Source: Mucilaginibacter sp. (GTDB taxonomy: Bacteria > Bacteroidota > Bacteroidia > Sphingobacteriales > Sphingobacteriaceae). From it: 64,000 bases of DNA. Below the pieces are notes generated by a model, which had not been told where the DNA came from, searched no databases, and worked only from the letters and a program-made list of their open reading frames with translations. Shown here in pieces: positions 26,903 to 36,744 of the stretch; position 1 is the stretch's first letter; the number at the start of each line of letters is the position of its first letter. The translations under genes and the position numbers were made by a program. The DNA is taken from the NCBI RefSeq assembly GCF_025359345.1, contig NZ_JANYGQ010000001.1, forward strand, positions 62,001 to 126,000. The letters are read 5' to 3'.

Positions 26903-27340
26903 ATGAAAATCGAAATAATCAATAAGGAACTAAAACTGGATGTTTCCGGCTTTTTGGGTGTTGCTGCAAATAAAAATTATGCGGGAACCGCTTTTGCACT
27001 CATGGATAAAATGTGGCCGGTGATTAAAGCAAAAGGACTAAAACATAAAGGGCTAAATATTTGGATATATGAAGCCAATGAAAAAGTTTTTGCCGGAGTT
27101 GAACTGGAGGATACTTCTATAACAGACACAGGACTGGAACAAAAAACGATTTTGCTTCCCAGGTATGCTTACTACAAGCATATTGGCTCCTATAGCCAGC
27201 TAAAACAAGCCGGCGATAACATGCGAAACGAAATACAAAAAATGGGACTAAAGGCCCGCCTTCCATACATTGAAATTTACGGGCATTGGACAAACGATGA
27301 AAGCAAGCTGGAAACGGAGATGTTAATGGCGGTTGAATAG
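26903..27340 (+). CDS. GyrI-like small-molecule-binding domain protein
   Basis: A 145-residue single-domain protein of the GyrI-like/AraC-effector-binding (SOUL-related) fold: FLGVAANKNYAGTAFALMDKMWPVIKAKGL, LNIWIYEANEKVFAGVELED, LLPRYAYYKHIGSYSQLKQAGDNMRNEI and YIEIYGHWTNDESKLETEMLMAV. Such domains bind hydrophobic or cationic small molecules, alone or attached to regulators. It has no DNA-binding part. It starts 30 bases after the tape-measure-domain gene on the same strand, so the two may be cotranscribed. Confidence 0.8.
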   Translation: MKIEIINKELKLDVSGFLGVAANKNYAGTAFALMDKMWPVIKAKGLKHKGLNIWIYEANEKVFAGVELEDTSITDTGLEQKTILLPRYAYYKHIGSYSQLKQAGDNMRNEIQKMGLKARLPYIEIYGHWTNDESKLETEMLMAVE

Positions 27341-27461
27341 GCTTGCTTTCACTTTATAGCAAAATAGCCTTTTTTAATTATAACTTTTTGAGCGGAATAT
27401 GATACGAAAAAAGGCGTTATCCTTACAACAAAAGGGGTGAAAAGCTATCACTCTCTTCCCT

Positions 27462-29045
27462 TCAAATTATCTTCATCCGCTCCTCTTCCAAATCTATCTG
27501 GTACAATTGCTCACGGATAATTTCTTCGTCAATATCCGGGTCTTTATTAAGTTCATTAAGGTACCGCCGCTGGCTTTCGAGCAGTTCTAAAAAAATCACC
27601 ATTTTCTTTTCACTCAACACGCTGTCGGCTGCAATTTTCGCCCGTTCCTCCCAAAGTTTCAGTAAACTTTCCATGCCGGCATTGCCGTTCAAATCATTTT
27701 CATATTTAACCTTCAAAAACTGGTGAACATGTTGCTTCAATCCATGCTTCATTTTTTGCCTGGTCGATTTTTCTATTTCTTCGTTTGTTAACTTGTCGTA
27801 TATGTGCGATTTTCTTATAAAAATGGGTAGCGTTAGGCCCTGTAAAACAAGTGTCACCAGGATCACAACAAAAGTGATAAACAGGATAAGGTTTCGCTGC
27901 GGAAACTCCAGGCCGCTATCCAGTGTAATGGGGATGGCCAAAGCAGCGGCCAGCGATACCACTCCCCGCATACCGCACCAACCCAGCATGAGCGGCAACA
28001 ATAATGTCCTGCCGGTAGAGCCAGACCGCTGAACTACGCTCGGCCTAAAGATAAGTGTGGCAGCCATAGCAACATAGGCACTAATGATCCTCGCTACGAT
28101 CAGCACGGCAGTAACCAGTAGACCATAGCCAATCGCGGTGCTTAATGGAATGCCCTTTACATGCAAACCTTCAACAATTTCAGGAAGCTCCAGGCCGATA
28201 ATAAGAAAAACGATACCATTCAATATAAAAACAAAACTTTCCCAAACGCTAAAGCCCTTTACGCGGCTGGCGCTGTTTAAAAATTTGAGCCGCCTTATCG
28301 ACATAAACAAACCACCCGCTACCACAGCCAGTACGCCCGAGCAATGTAACTGCTCGGCCACCCAATACATAAAATAAGGCTCAATAAGCGTAAGCGCTAT
28401 GTCAGACGAGGCATCGGTAGGCAGGCGCTTATGTGCTTGTACGAATACCCAGGCCAGCAGCAAGCCAACGCCTGCCCCACCAATTACCATCCATAAAAAA
28501 CTCATAGCCGCCTGTTGCCATATGAATTGCCCCGTACCTACCGCCAGCAACGCAAAGCGGAAAATAATAAGCGATGAAGCATCATTCAACAAGCTTTCGC
28601 CTTCCAACACAGCAGACGTGGACCTCGGAATCTTTACAAATTTGGTAATTGCCCCGGTACTTACCGCATCTGGCGGGGCGACGATCCCTCCAAGTAAAAA
28701 ACCAAGGGCTATTGAAAATCCGGGGATATAGTGGTTAGCTACAATAGCTACCGATAATGCAGTGAAAAACACCACCAGGAAAGCAAAGCTGGTGATGATG
28801 CGCCACCACTTTTTCATTTCTTTATAGGAGATGGTCCAGCAGGCTTCAAATAACAATGGCGGCAGAAAAATGAAAAAGATAAGATCAGGGTTTATCCTAA
28901 CTGCCGGCAGCCCCGGAATAAAACTGACGAGCAGCCCCGCAACTACCAATAAAATTGGATAAGCAATTTTTAGTTTGGTGGCCCACATTTCAAGCAGCAC
29001 AACTGCGGCAACCGTCGCGAGCAAAAAAGGCAAAATAGTATGCAT
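27462..29045 (-). CDS. CPA1 family Na+/H+ antiporter
   Basis: This 527-residue protein has about twelve membrane helices (residues 1-415) and a cytosolic helical tail (about 425-527, rich in Lys/Glu). Signatures are FFIFLPPLLFEACWTISYKEMKKWW, the LLGGIVAPPDAVSTGAI core with the Asp of the ion site, VLEGESLLNDASSLIIFRFAL (with the ND pair of CPA1 antiporters) and LGWCGMRGVVSLAAALAIP. It would exchange Na+ for H+ at the inner membrane for pH and salt homeostasis. It is monocistronic. Confidence 0.92.
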   Translation of the reverse strand: MHTILPFLLATVAAVVLLEMWATKLKIAYPILLVVAGLLVSFIPGLPAVRINPDLIFFIFLPPLLFEACWTISYKEMKKWWRIITSFAFLVVFFTALSVAIVANHYIPGFSIALGFLLGGIVAPPDAVSTGAITKFVKIPRSTSAVLEGESLLNDASSLIIFRFALLAVGTGQFIWQQAAMSFLWMVIGGAGVGLLLAWVFVQAHKRLPTDASSDIALTLIEPYFMYWVAEQLHCSGVLAVVAGGLFMSIRRLKFLNSASRVKGFSVWESFVFILNGIVFLIIGLELPEIVEGLHVKGIPLSTAIGYGLLVTAVLIVARIISAYVAMAATLIFRPSVVQRSGSTGRTLLLPLMLGWCGMRGVVSLAAALAIPITLDSGLEFPQRNLILFITFVVILVTLVLQGLTLPIFIRKSHIYDKLTNEEIEKSTRQKMKHGLKQHVHQFLKVKYENDLNGNAGMESLLKLWEERAKIAADSVLSEKKMVIFLELLESQRRYLNELNKDPDIDEEIIREQLYQIDLEEERMKII

Positions 29046-29310
29046 CGGTTTTATTTGTAGTTAATTCATGGGTAAATACGCTTCTAAAATAAGGAAAAAT
29101 TTAAAGCGGAGTTTTAATGAGTGCACTTGGGTATTTGTTTTGAGCGGATTATGGCCGCCCCTCCGCATAAGATAGTGCAGGATAGATGACCTCCAATTTG
29201 TATTTAGCTTAGTGCTTTGTTATAAGCCAATTATCTTTTTGAAATTCGAGTTTGTCTTAAAACAGGTCAGTAAAGCCTATTCGGTCTTTTAGTTTATAAA
29301 ATTATTTCGC
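29046..29310. other. Intergenic region before sigma remnant
   Basis: About 265 AT-rich bases between the antiporter start (minus) and the dead sigma gene (plus). No palindrome, RNA gene or reading frame is convincing. Confidence 0.35.
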
Positions 29311-29528
29311 ATGGTAACATGTAGTGGCCTGTCCGATTTCGAATTAGTTGCCTTGCTGCAATCGGGCGACAGTGCAGCCTGCAAGGAAATATATGGACGC
29401 CATAGCGTACTATTGTTAAATCACGCATATAACAAAACACGTGACCGTGAAGAAGTAAAGATATTGTACCCGAAGTGTTTGCCAAATTGTGGGCAAACCA
29501 TCAAAATTACCAGCCACAGAAGAATTAA
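29311..29528 (+). pseudogene. Frameshifted, truncated ECF sigma factor
   Basis: The first 50 codons read like sigma-70 ECF region 2: LSDFELVALLQSGDSAACKEIYGRHSVLLLNHAYNKTRDREEVK. At about 29460 the family match moves to the -1 frame (DIVPEVFAKLWANHQNYQPQKN), as if one G had been lost from AAGGAT, and then stops with TAA at 29526-29528. Region 4, which binds the -35 element, is missing altogether. The usual gene is nearly 200 codons, so this is the decayed 5' end. It lies 90 bases ahead of the GH106-like gene and may once have controlled a SusCD locus here. Confidence 0.75.
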
Positions 29529-29615
29529 AAATCAAAAAGATATTTTACCTGGAAACAGGATACCGAATAGTGGCGACCGGCATAAGCTCCAGGCTATTAA
29601 CAATTAAAGCAGATA

Positions 29616-32600
29616 ATGATAATGGAAAGAATAAAAAAATATAAAGTATCGTTTTTATCGGCAGCAGCCTTTTTTACCCTGGTTTGCTTAAATACGGCGA
29701 CTGCTCAAACTCTAAGAGCTCCTTTCAAGCCATCTGCTAAGGCATTGGATACCGTTTTTGGAAGCCGGGATAAAACGGCCTTTATGGCTCCCGAAAAGGT
29801 TTATTACCCGGAAACCTGGTTTCATTTTATTGGCGGCAATGTTTCAAAAAAAGGTATCACTGCCGATCTGGAAGCTATTGCGGGTGCTGGCACCTCGGGC
29901 ATAACGCTTTTTCACGGGCAATTTGGGGGAAGGTGGCCAGGTGTGGATACGCCTATTGCGTGCCTGAGCCCGCTATGGGATGATGCTGTTAAACATACAG
30001 CGCTTGAATCCCGGCGGTTAGGATTAAAGTTTTCTATGGAGAATTGTCCCGGCTGGGCGATGGCTGGCGGCCCGTGGATTAATCCTTCACAAGCGATGCG
30101 CCAGTTGGTTTGGTCGCGTACCGACATACGCGGCGGAAAGGGCAAAATAAAGATGACGCTGGCCATACCGCAGCCAAGCAGAGAGTCATGGCGCGATTAT
30201 AACAACATTGCTGTATTGGCATTTCCACGGCCACTGGATGATAATGGCGACACGCTGAAAGCGGCTGCCGTTAAAGGCAGCGGCAATAACCCATGGGAGG
30301 CGCTGCTGATGAAAAAATCCGGTACGCCTGCAGCGCTTAACCCTTCAACGATTGCCAATCCCGGTTGGTTCGAAATTACATTTTCAAAAGCGACAGTTAT
30401 CAGAACTGTTCAATTGCCGAGTGTAAACAGGTTAAATCCCACATGGGCTTATGAGCCTGGTGTAAAAATAAAGATCGAAGCAATTCTGCCGGACGGTAAA
30501 TTGGAGGAAATACTCAACAAAGACCTACCGGCAAGCAACTTCCAGGACGATTTGCCGCTTTCTTTAGCATGTTCGAAAGATATTCGGTCTAAAAAATTCA
30601 GAATTTCGATCGTCAATAAACATCCCATCAATGTTAGCTTCTGCAATTTCTTTTCTGCTGCAAGGGAAAACAATTGGGAAGCGGAAGCCGCCTGGGTATT
30701 ACGAAGTGTTGGCCCAAGTGATGGAAAATATAACCAGGACAAGAAGGCTTATATTGATCCGGCACAGATTCGGGACATCACTAACATGGTTGACGCTAAA
30801 GGTATTCTTCAATGGAATGTACCTGCCGGTGATTGGATAATCCTGCGTGTGGGCCATGTTAATGCGGGCAAAAAAAATGGCCCCGCGCCGCCCGAAGGGA
30901 CTGGATGGGAGTGTGATAAACTCTCACAAAATGGGGCAAACGCTCATTTCGCTGGATATATCGGTCGCCTTTCAGGCAGTGACGGACCTTTAAAAAACGG
31001 CTTGCTTACCAGTATGACCATGGATAGCTGGGAGTGCGGTGCGCAAACCTGGACAAGCGATATGGAGGCTGAGTTTAAACAACGATCAGGCTATCAGCTC
31101 AGGCAATGGATCCCGGCCCTTTTTGGGTATGTTTTGAAAGATCAGGAAACCACTTTCCGTTTCCTGCACGATTGGAAATCGGTGATTAATAACCTTTATA
31201 CCGATAATTTTTATGGACGGATGTCAACTTTAGCCAGGCAAAATAAACTGTCCGTTACATATGAAACCGCTGCCGGAGACGTGTTTCCCGGCGATATAAT
31301 GGAGTACTATAAGTTCGCTGATGTACCAATGTGCGAATTCTGGCAGCCAATCACCAACGGGTTCGTAGGTTCCTTAAATTTTAAGCCGATAAAGCCATGT
31401 GCCTCTGCTGCCCGGCTTTATGGTAAACCGCGTGTTGCGGCAGAATCATTTACCTCTTTTGAACTGACCTGGGACGAACAATGGGAAATGCTTAAAGAGG
31501 TTGCAAATATCAATATGATTGAAGGGGTAACGCACCTGGTATATCATACCTATACGCATAACCCGCAAATTAATTATCTGCCGCCGGGTACGTCATTTGG
31601 TGCTGGTATCGGCACGCCATTCCTCAGGGGCGAAACATGGTGGAAGCACATGCCGTCGCTCAACGCTTATTTTGCACGCTGCAGCTATCTGTTGGAACGC
31701 GGCAAACCGGTATCTGATGTGTTATGGTACCTGGGTGATGAGATAGATCATAAACCAGATCAAAATGCGCCTTTTCCCGCTGGTTTTAAATATGATTATT
31801 GTAATCCTGATGTTTTGCTTAACAGGCTCAGCGTTAAAAATGGCTTGCTTACCACTCCGGAAGGGGTTACTTATAAAGTGCTGTGGCTGCCAAAAACCAC
31901 GCACATGTTGCCCAAAACACTCGAAAAGATCAGCAAATTGATAAATGAAGGAGCCGTTGTTATTGGTGATGCACCGAAAGAACTAGGAACCTTAAGCGGA
32001 GGCAATAGTGCACAGATCCGTTTTAGTACGGCAGTAAAAAATATCTGGGGAAATAGAAGACCGGCAGGCATTCGCATGATTGGAAAAGGCAAGATCATTG
32101 CCGGTTTATCATTACTGACAGCATTAAACGAATTAAAAATAGCACCCGACGTGAGCGGCGACACCGCCCTTTGGTTACACAGGAAAGTGCAGGGTGCCGA
32201 TTGGTACTTCGTAACCGCGCCGAAAGGCAAACCATTTAAAGGCACCCTGAACTTCAGAACAAACGGTAAGGTCGAATTATGGGATGCCGTTACAGGCGCT
32301 GTTAAACCGCTGATCAGTATAGAAAAAGACGGCCGTTCGCCGGTGGAATTTGATTTGCCCCAGGCTGGGTCATGTTTCGTGGTTTTTCATCATAATGAAA
32401 AAACGCCGGATCCTGTAATTACTAAGGTGATCGCAACCACGCCGCTAAATAATAACTGGACGCTTGCGTTTCCTGGTGGTTGGGGCGCACCGCAGTCTGT
32501 TAAGGTAGATGAACTAAAAGCATGGAAGGACCTTGACATCACGAATGAAGGCAAAGCATTTTCAGGCACTGCAACTTATTCAACTACATTTGAAGCCGGA

Positions 32601-32918
32601 AACCCGGCTGCCGCCAACAGCTTTATACTTAATTTGGGCAAAGTTGCCATGATAGCAAAAGTTATTGTAAATGGTAAGGATATGGGCACGGTTTGGTCGA
32701 CCCCTTACCAGGTGGATATTACCAAAGGAATTACACCGGGCAAAAACACCATAAAGGTTGAAGTTACCAGTACCTGGTTTAACAGGTTGGCCTATGATGC
32801 GGCACAACCAGAAGACAAACGAAAAACATGGACGATAAGCGGGCCGCCGAAGGATGCTAAGCTGAGGACGAGCGGATTGCTTGGGCCGGTAACTATTTTG
32901 ACTGAAAAACAAGATTGA
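29616..32918 (+). CDS. Large secreted GH106-like alpha-L-rhamnosidase
   Basis: This 1100-residue protein has a signal peptide (LSAAAFFTLVCLNTATAQ) and the GH106-type N-terminal catalytic region: WFHFIGGNVSKKGITADLEAIAGAGTSGITLFHGQ, RRLGLKFSMENCPGWAMAGGPWI, LTSMTMDSWECGAQTWTSDMEAEF, VAAESFTSFELTWDEQWEMLKE. A galactose-binding-like beta-sandwich ends the chain (about 960-1100: FILNLGKVAMIAKVIVNGKDMGTVWSTPYQVDITKGI). Length fits GH106. It would cleave rhamnose from plant or bacterial glycans in the periplasm or at the surface. The rhamnose catabolic genes follow it about 380 bp downstream on the same strand. ATG codons at 29616 and 29622 are both possible starts. Confidence 0.82.
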   Translation: MIMERIKKYKVSFLSAAAFFTLVCLNTATAQTLRAPFKPSAKALDTVFGSRDKTAFMAPEKVYYPETWFHFIGGNVSKKGITADLEAIAGAGTSGITLFHGQFGGRWPGVDTPIACLSPLWDDAVKHTALESRRLGLKFSMENCPGWAMAGGPWINPSQAMRQLVWSRTDIRGGKGKIKMTLAIPQPSRESWRDYNNIAVLAFPRPLDDNGDTLKAAAVKGSGNNPWEALLMKKSGTPAALNPSTIANPGWFEITFSKATVIRTVQLPSVNRLNPTWAYEPGVKIKIEAILPDGKLEEILNKDLPASNFQDDLPLSLACSKDIRSKKFRISIVNKHPINVSFCNFFSAARENNWEAEAAWVLRSVGPSDGKYNQDKKAYIDPAQIRDITNMVDAKGILQWNVPAGDWIILRVGHVNAGKKNGPAPPEGTGWECDKLSQNGANAHFAGYIGRLSGSDGPLKNGLLTSMTMDSWECGAQTWTSDMEAEFKQRSGYQLRQWIPALFGYVLKDQETTFRFLHDWKSVINNLYTDNFYGRMSTLARQNKLSVTYETAAGDVFPGDIMEYYKFADVPMCEFWQPITNGFVGSLNFKPIKPCASAARLYGKPRVAAESFTSFELTWDEQWEMLKEVANINMIEGVTHLVYHTYTHNPQINYLPPGTSFGAGIGTPFLRGETWWKHMPSLNAYFARCSYLLERGKPVSDVLWYLGDEIDHKPDQNAPFPAGFKYDYCNPDVLLNRLSVKNGLLTTPEGVTYKVLWLPKTTHMLPKTLEKISKLINEGAVVIGDAPKELGTLSGGNSAQIRFSTAVKNIWGNRRPAGIRMIGKGKIIAGLSLLTALNELKIAPDVSGDTALWLHRKVQGADWYFVTAPKGKPFKGTLNFRTNGKVELWDAVTGAVKPLISIEKDGRSPVEFDLPQAGSCFVVFHHNEKTPDPVITKVIATTPLNNNWTLAFPGGWGAPQSVKVDELKAWKDLDITNEGKAFSGTATYSTTFEAGNPAAANSFILNLGKVAMIAKVIVNGKDMGTVWSTPYQVDITKGITPGKNTIKVEVTSTWFNRLAYDAAQPEDKRKTWTISGPPKDAKLRTSGLLGPVTILTEKQD

Positions 32919-33294
32919 TTTTACAATCGGAGATATGGTGTTTTTTAGGAAGCTTGCATTTGGTAAAAAATGGAACGCCTGATAATCAGCATGTTTCACA
33001 GCGTTCCGGGTGTTCCGTGTATAAAAATGGAACGCTTTGCCGATGCCTTTCCACAAACTTTCGGTTCGCTGCGGCCAAGCTATGGTTGCACGCGGCTGAA
33101 GAGAATTTGTGGTGCGGCGGCGGTTTGCTTATGCCGAATTCATATAAAAATTTACTTAATAGCGCAATTTTGAAATAAAATTATCACTACCATGACAGTA
33201 GATGACGGTTGAAAGAAAAAACGTATTTAACTTGCCGTCGCTTAAACTGGTGCAGCCAATTTTAACTTTTAAAAAACATAAATCGATTAATACA
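32919..33294. other. Leader region of the rhamnose operon
   Basis: About 375 bases without a convincing gene. AAAAATGGAACGC occurs twice (32966-32978 and 33023-33035) with the inverse GCGTTCC between them at 33001-33007, so this may hold a regulatory site. Short reading frames here lack codon character or family resemblance. The promoter of the rhamnose operon should lie here, but no clear -33/-7 pair stands out. Confidence 0.35.
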
Positions 33295-35415
33295 ATGTCT
33301 ATAGTTTCCACACAATTTAAACACGTAAGCTATTTATGGGACGATGCCGCCGCTGCAAAACTTGCCGGCGATGAAGTGGCCCTGCTGATATACCGCTCCA
33401 ATTTACTTGGCGCCGACCTGAGGTTAACCAACTACGGCGGTGGCAACACATCATGCAAAGTGATGGATAAAGACCCCTTGACCGGCAAAGAAGTTGAAGT
33501 TATGTGGATTAAAGGCTCGGGCGGTGATATCGGCACCTTGAAAAAGAGCGGCCTGGCTGCGTTGTATGTCGACAGGTTGCGCAGCCTGAAGAATGTTTAC
33601 CGTGGCATTGAGCACGAAGATGAAATGGTTGAACTTTTTAACCACAGCATTTTCGACCTTAACTCAAAAGCGCCTTCCATTGATACGCCGCTGCACGGCT
33701 TTTTACCATTTAAACATATCGACCATTTGCACCCCGATGCAGCTATAGCCATAGCAGCAGCAGCAGATGGCGAAAAAATAACCCGTGAGCTTTTTAATGG
33801 TACCATAGGCTGGGTTAACTGGCAGCGCCCAGGTTTTGATTTGGGCCTGCAATTAAAGGAATGCCTTGACAGCAACCCCGGCATCCGCGGAATAATGCTT
33901 GGTTCGCATGGTTTGTTTACCTGGGGCGATACTGCCTACGAAAGCTACATCAACACGCTTGAGGTAATAGAAAAGTGCGCCGAATACCTGGAAGCAAACT
34001 ACGGTAAAAAAGGCCCTGTTTTTGGCGGGCAAAAACTGCAAAGTCTTGATGCTGATAACCGCAGAAAACAAGCGGTTGCACTTGCGCCTGTGCTGCGTGG
34101 TTTCTGCTCATCGCAAACTAAAATGATAGGCCATTTTACTGATGATGCAAGAGTTTTGGAATACATCAACTCAAACGACCTTGATCGCCTGGCCCCGATG
34201 GGCACCAGTTGTCCCGACCATTTTTTAAGGACTAAGATCAGCCCGCTGGTATTGGATTTGGGTGCAGCAGATGATTTGTCAGATGTAAAAGCGATAAAGG
34301 AAAAACTTACGCCTGCGTTTGAAGCATACCGCAAAATGTATGCTGATTATTATAACACCTGCAAGCACCCGAACAGCCCTGCCATTCGCGATGCAAACCC
34401 GGTAGTTATTCTGTTCCCCGGCGTGGGCATGTTTACTTTTGCGAAAGATAAACAAACCGCGCGTGTTGCTGCGGAATTTTATATCAATGCCATTAACGTA
34501 ATGAAGGGGGCTGAGGCCATATCTACCTACACCTCGCTGCCCCGGCAGGAAGCTTTTGATATTGAGTACTGGCTGCTCGAAGAGGCTAAGCTTCAGCGTA
34601 TGCCAAAACCAAAGGCGCTTTCAGGGCGTATTGCCTTAATAACAGGCAGTGCCGGCGGTATTGGTAAAGCCATCGCCAAGAAACTGGTGCAGGAGGGCGC
34701 CGTTGTGGTACTGAACGATATGAATGCGGAACGCTTGCAGGGCGCTGGCGAGGAATTCGGAAAGCTTTTTGGTAAAGACAGCTTTACAACTGTAACGCTC
34801 GACGTTACCAAAGCCGCTGAAATTGCAAACGCTATGGCTGCCGCTATTTTAGCCTTTGGCGGAGTCGACCTGGTGGTGAATAACGCAGGCCTGTCCATTT
34901 CGAAAACTATAGCCGACCATACTGAAAAAGACTGGGACCTGTTATACGACGTTTTAGTAAAAGGTCAGTTTATGGTTACCCAGGCGGCAGTTGCGGTAAT
35001 GAAAAAGCAAAATATAGGTGGCGATATTATTAATATCGTCAGCAAAAATGCACTGGTAAGCGGGCCTAACAATGCAGGGTATGGCAGCGCCAAAGCAGCC
35101 CAGCTTCATTTGAGCAGGCTTAATGCTGCCGAATTAGGTGTGGATAAAATACGCGTAAATGTAATTAACCCCGATGCCGTGATAAGCGACAGCAATATAT
35201 GGGCCGGCGGATGGGCCGAAGGCCGGGCTAAAGCTTATGGTATAACGGTTGAAGAATTGCCCGCTTATTACGCCGGAAGAACACTGCTGAATGAAATTAT
35301 CCTTCCGGAAGATATTGCCAACGCCTGCTTTGCTTTAACAGGCGGCTTGCTCAGCAAATCTACCGGGAATGTTATAAATGTTGATGGCGGGGTGGCAGCC
35401 GGTTTTGTGCGATAA
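33295..35415 (+). CDS. rhaD: Bifunctional rhamnulose-1-phosphate aldolase/lactaldehyde dehydrogenase
   Basis: The ATG at 33295 gives 706 residues. The first part (about 1-425) is a class II aldolase with NYGGGNTSCKV, metal ligands His144 and His146 in HLHPDAAIA, and HGLFTWG. The second (about 435-706) is an SDR with TGSAGGIG, NNAG and Tyr596-x-x-x-Lys600 in YGSAKAAQ. This is the fused RhaD type of Bacillus and Bacteroidota, in which the aldolase half splits L-rhamnulose-1-phosphate to DHAP and L-lactaldehyde and the SDR half oxidises lactaldehyde to L-lactate. The longer reading from 33202 is rejected because the family starts at MSIVSTQF. First gene of the rhamnose operon. Confidence 0.92.
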   Translation: MSIVSTQFKHVSYLWDDAAAAKLAGDEVALLIYRSNLLGADLRLTNYGGGNTSCKVMDKDPLTGKEVEVMWIKGSGGDIGTLKKSGLAALYVDRLRSLKNVYRGIEHEDEMVELFNHSIFDLNSKAPSIDTPLHGFLPFKHIDHLHPDAAIAIAAAADGEKITRELFNGTIGWVNWQRPGFDLGLQLKECLDSNPGIRGIMLGSHGLFTWGDTAYESYINTLEVIEKCAEYLEANYGKKGPVFGGQKLQSLDADNRRKQAVALAPVLRGFCSSQTKMIGHFTDDARVLEYINSNDLDRLAPMGTSCPDHFLRTKISPLVLDLGAADDLSDVKAIKEKLTPAFEAYRKMYADYYNTCKHPNSPAIRDANPVVILFPGVGMFTFAKDKQTARVAAEFYINAINVMKGAEAISTYTSLPRQEAFDIEYWLLEEAKLQRMPKPKALSGRIALITGSAGGIGKAIAKKLVQEGAVVVLNDMNAERLQGAGEEFGKLFGKDSFTTVTLDVTKAAEIANAMAAAILAFGGVDLVVNNAGLSISKTIADHTEKDWDLLYDVLVKGQFMVTQAAVAVMKKQNIGGDIINIVSKNALVSGPNNAGYGSAKAAQLHLSRLNAAELGVDKIRVNVINPDAVISDSNIWAGGWAEGRAKAYGITVEELPAYYAGRTLLNEIILPEDIANACFALTGGLLSKSTGNVINVDGGVAAGFVR

Positions 35416-35451
35416 ATATTATTGAGAAGAAAACCAATTATAAAACGGATT

Positions 35452-36726
35452 ATGCAAGTTGAAAAATATAAAATAGAAGAGCTTAATCACCAGGAACTAG
35501 CCGAACATAAGCGTAAGCTTGATTTTGTGAGCCATAACTTACCTTGGCTGGATGATGTGATGAGCAAACTGCAGGCATTTAATGTGGCCATCCCGAGCTG
35601 GGCATTGGGCACTGGTGGCACGCGTTTTGGCAGGTTTTCGGGCGGCGGAGAGCCGCGCAGCCTGGAGGAAAAGATAGAAGATGTGGGCGTAATCAATGCG
35701 CTGAATAAATCGAGCAATTCAATATCCTTGCATATACCCTGGGATATTCCTGATAATGCGCCAGCCATAAAAGCACTTGCTGCGCAACTCGGACTACATT
35801 TTGATGCGGTAAACTCAAACACTTTCCAGGATCAGCCTAATCAAAAACACAGCTACAAATTTGGCTCACTGCACCACGTTGATAAGGCGGTGCGCAAACA
35901 AGCCATTGAACATAATATCGAAGTAATAAAATACGGCGTCCAGCTCGATTCAAAGGCGTTGTCGGTTTGGCTTTCGGATGGTTCAAACTTTCCCGGTCAG
36001 TTGAATTTTCGGCAGGGCTTTCAGAACACGCTGGAAAGTTTGCAGGAAATTTATACCACGCTACCTGATGACTGGAAAATGTGGATTGAGTACAAGCCTT
36101 TTGAACCCAATTTTTATTCAACAACCATCGGCGATTGGGGGCAATCATTACTGCTGGCTAATAAACTCGGCGCCAAAGCATCAACCCTGGTTGACTTAGG
36201 TCATCACTTACCCAATACAAACATTGAGCAAATAGTTTCATTGCTGTTGATGGAAGGCAAACTAGCCGGTTTCCACTTTAACGATTCGAAATACGGTGAT
36301 GATGATTTAACAGTAGGTAGTATAAACCCATACCAACTGTTCCTGATATTTAATGAATTGGTTGAGGGGATGGATGCCCGCGGCATGACCCATGCTACCG
36401 ATATCGGCTGGATGATAGATGCATCACATAATGTAAAGGACCCGATTGAAGACCTTTTACAATCTGTACAGGCAATTAAAATAGCCTATGCACAAGCGTT
36501 AATTGTTGATAAAGCAGCCCTAAAAGCGGCCCAGCAAAATAACGACGTAACCCTTGCGCAGGAAATATTGCAGCAAGCTTACCGCACGGATGTTAGGCCA
36601 CTAGTTGCCCAGGCAAGCCTGTTATCGGGCGGTGCTTTGAGCCCTGTAAACGCTTACAGAAATTTACAAGTGAGAGAGAATTTGATAAAGGAACGTGGTT
36701 TAAAAACCGTTGCGACAGGGCTTTAA
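35452..36726 (+). CDS. rhaI: L-rhamnose isomerase (RhaI type, TIM barrel)
   Basis: A 424-residue TIM-barrel isomerase from the ATG at 35452 (a TTG 30 bases earlier is less likely). Typical stretches are VAIPSWALGTGGTRFGRF, SLHIPWDIPD, KMWIEYKPFEPNFYSTTIGDWG, LVDLGHHLPNTNIEQIV, LAGFHFNDSKYGDDDLTVGSINPYQLF and THATDIGWMIDASHNVKDP, which supply the metal-binding Glu, Asp and His residues. It would convert L-rhamnose to L-rhamnulose. It follows the bifunctional aldolase after 36 bases and precedes the kinase, an order typical of non-RhaA rhamnose operons. Confidence 0.9.
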   Translation: MQVEKYKIEELNHQELAEHKRKLDFVSHNLPWLDDVMSKLQAFNVAIPSWALGTGGTRFGRFSGGGEPRSLEEKIEDVGVINALNKSSNSISLHIPWDIPDNAPAIKALAAQLGLHFDAVNSNTFQDQPNQKHSYKFGSLHHVDKAVRKQAIEHNIEVIKYGVQLDSKALSVWLSDGSNFPGQLNFRQGFQNTLESLQEIYTTLPDDWKMWIEYKPFEPNFYSTTIGDWGQSLLLANKLGAKASTLVDLGHHLPNTNIEQIVSLLLMEGKLAGFHFNDSKYGDDDLTVGSINPYQLFLIFNELVEGMDARGMTHATDIGWMIDASHNVKDPIEDLLQSVQAIKIAYAQALIVDKAALKAAQQNNDVTLAQEILQQAYRTDVRPLVAQASLLSGGALSPVNAYRNLQVRENLIKERGLKTVATGL

Positions 36727-36744
36727 TAAATATCAAACTAACAG

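Noticed and set aside
29529..29615. Short open stretch after the sigma remnant as a separate gene
   Set aside because: No start codon or family resemblance; probably the leader of the rhamnosidase transcript.
32915..33178. Open frame overlapping the end of the rhamnosidase
   Set aside because: Unusual, cysteine- and leucine-rich composition, no start signal and no family; it seems a chance frame in the leader region.
33202..33294. Upstream extension of the rhamnulose-1-phosphate aldolase frame
   Set aside because: The 31 extra residues look like untranslated leader, and the family N-terminus starts at MSIVSTQF (33295).
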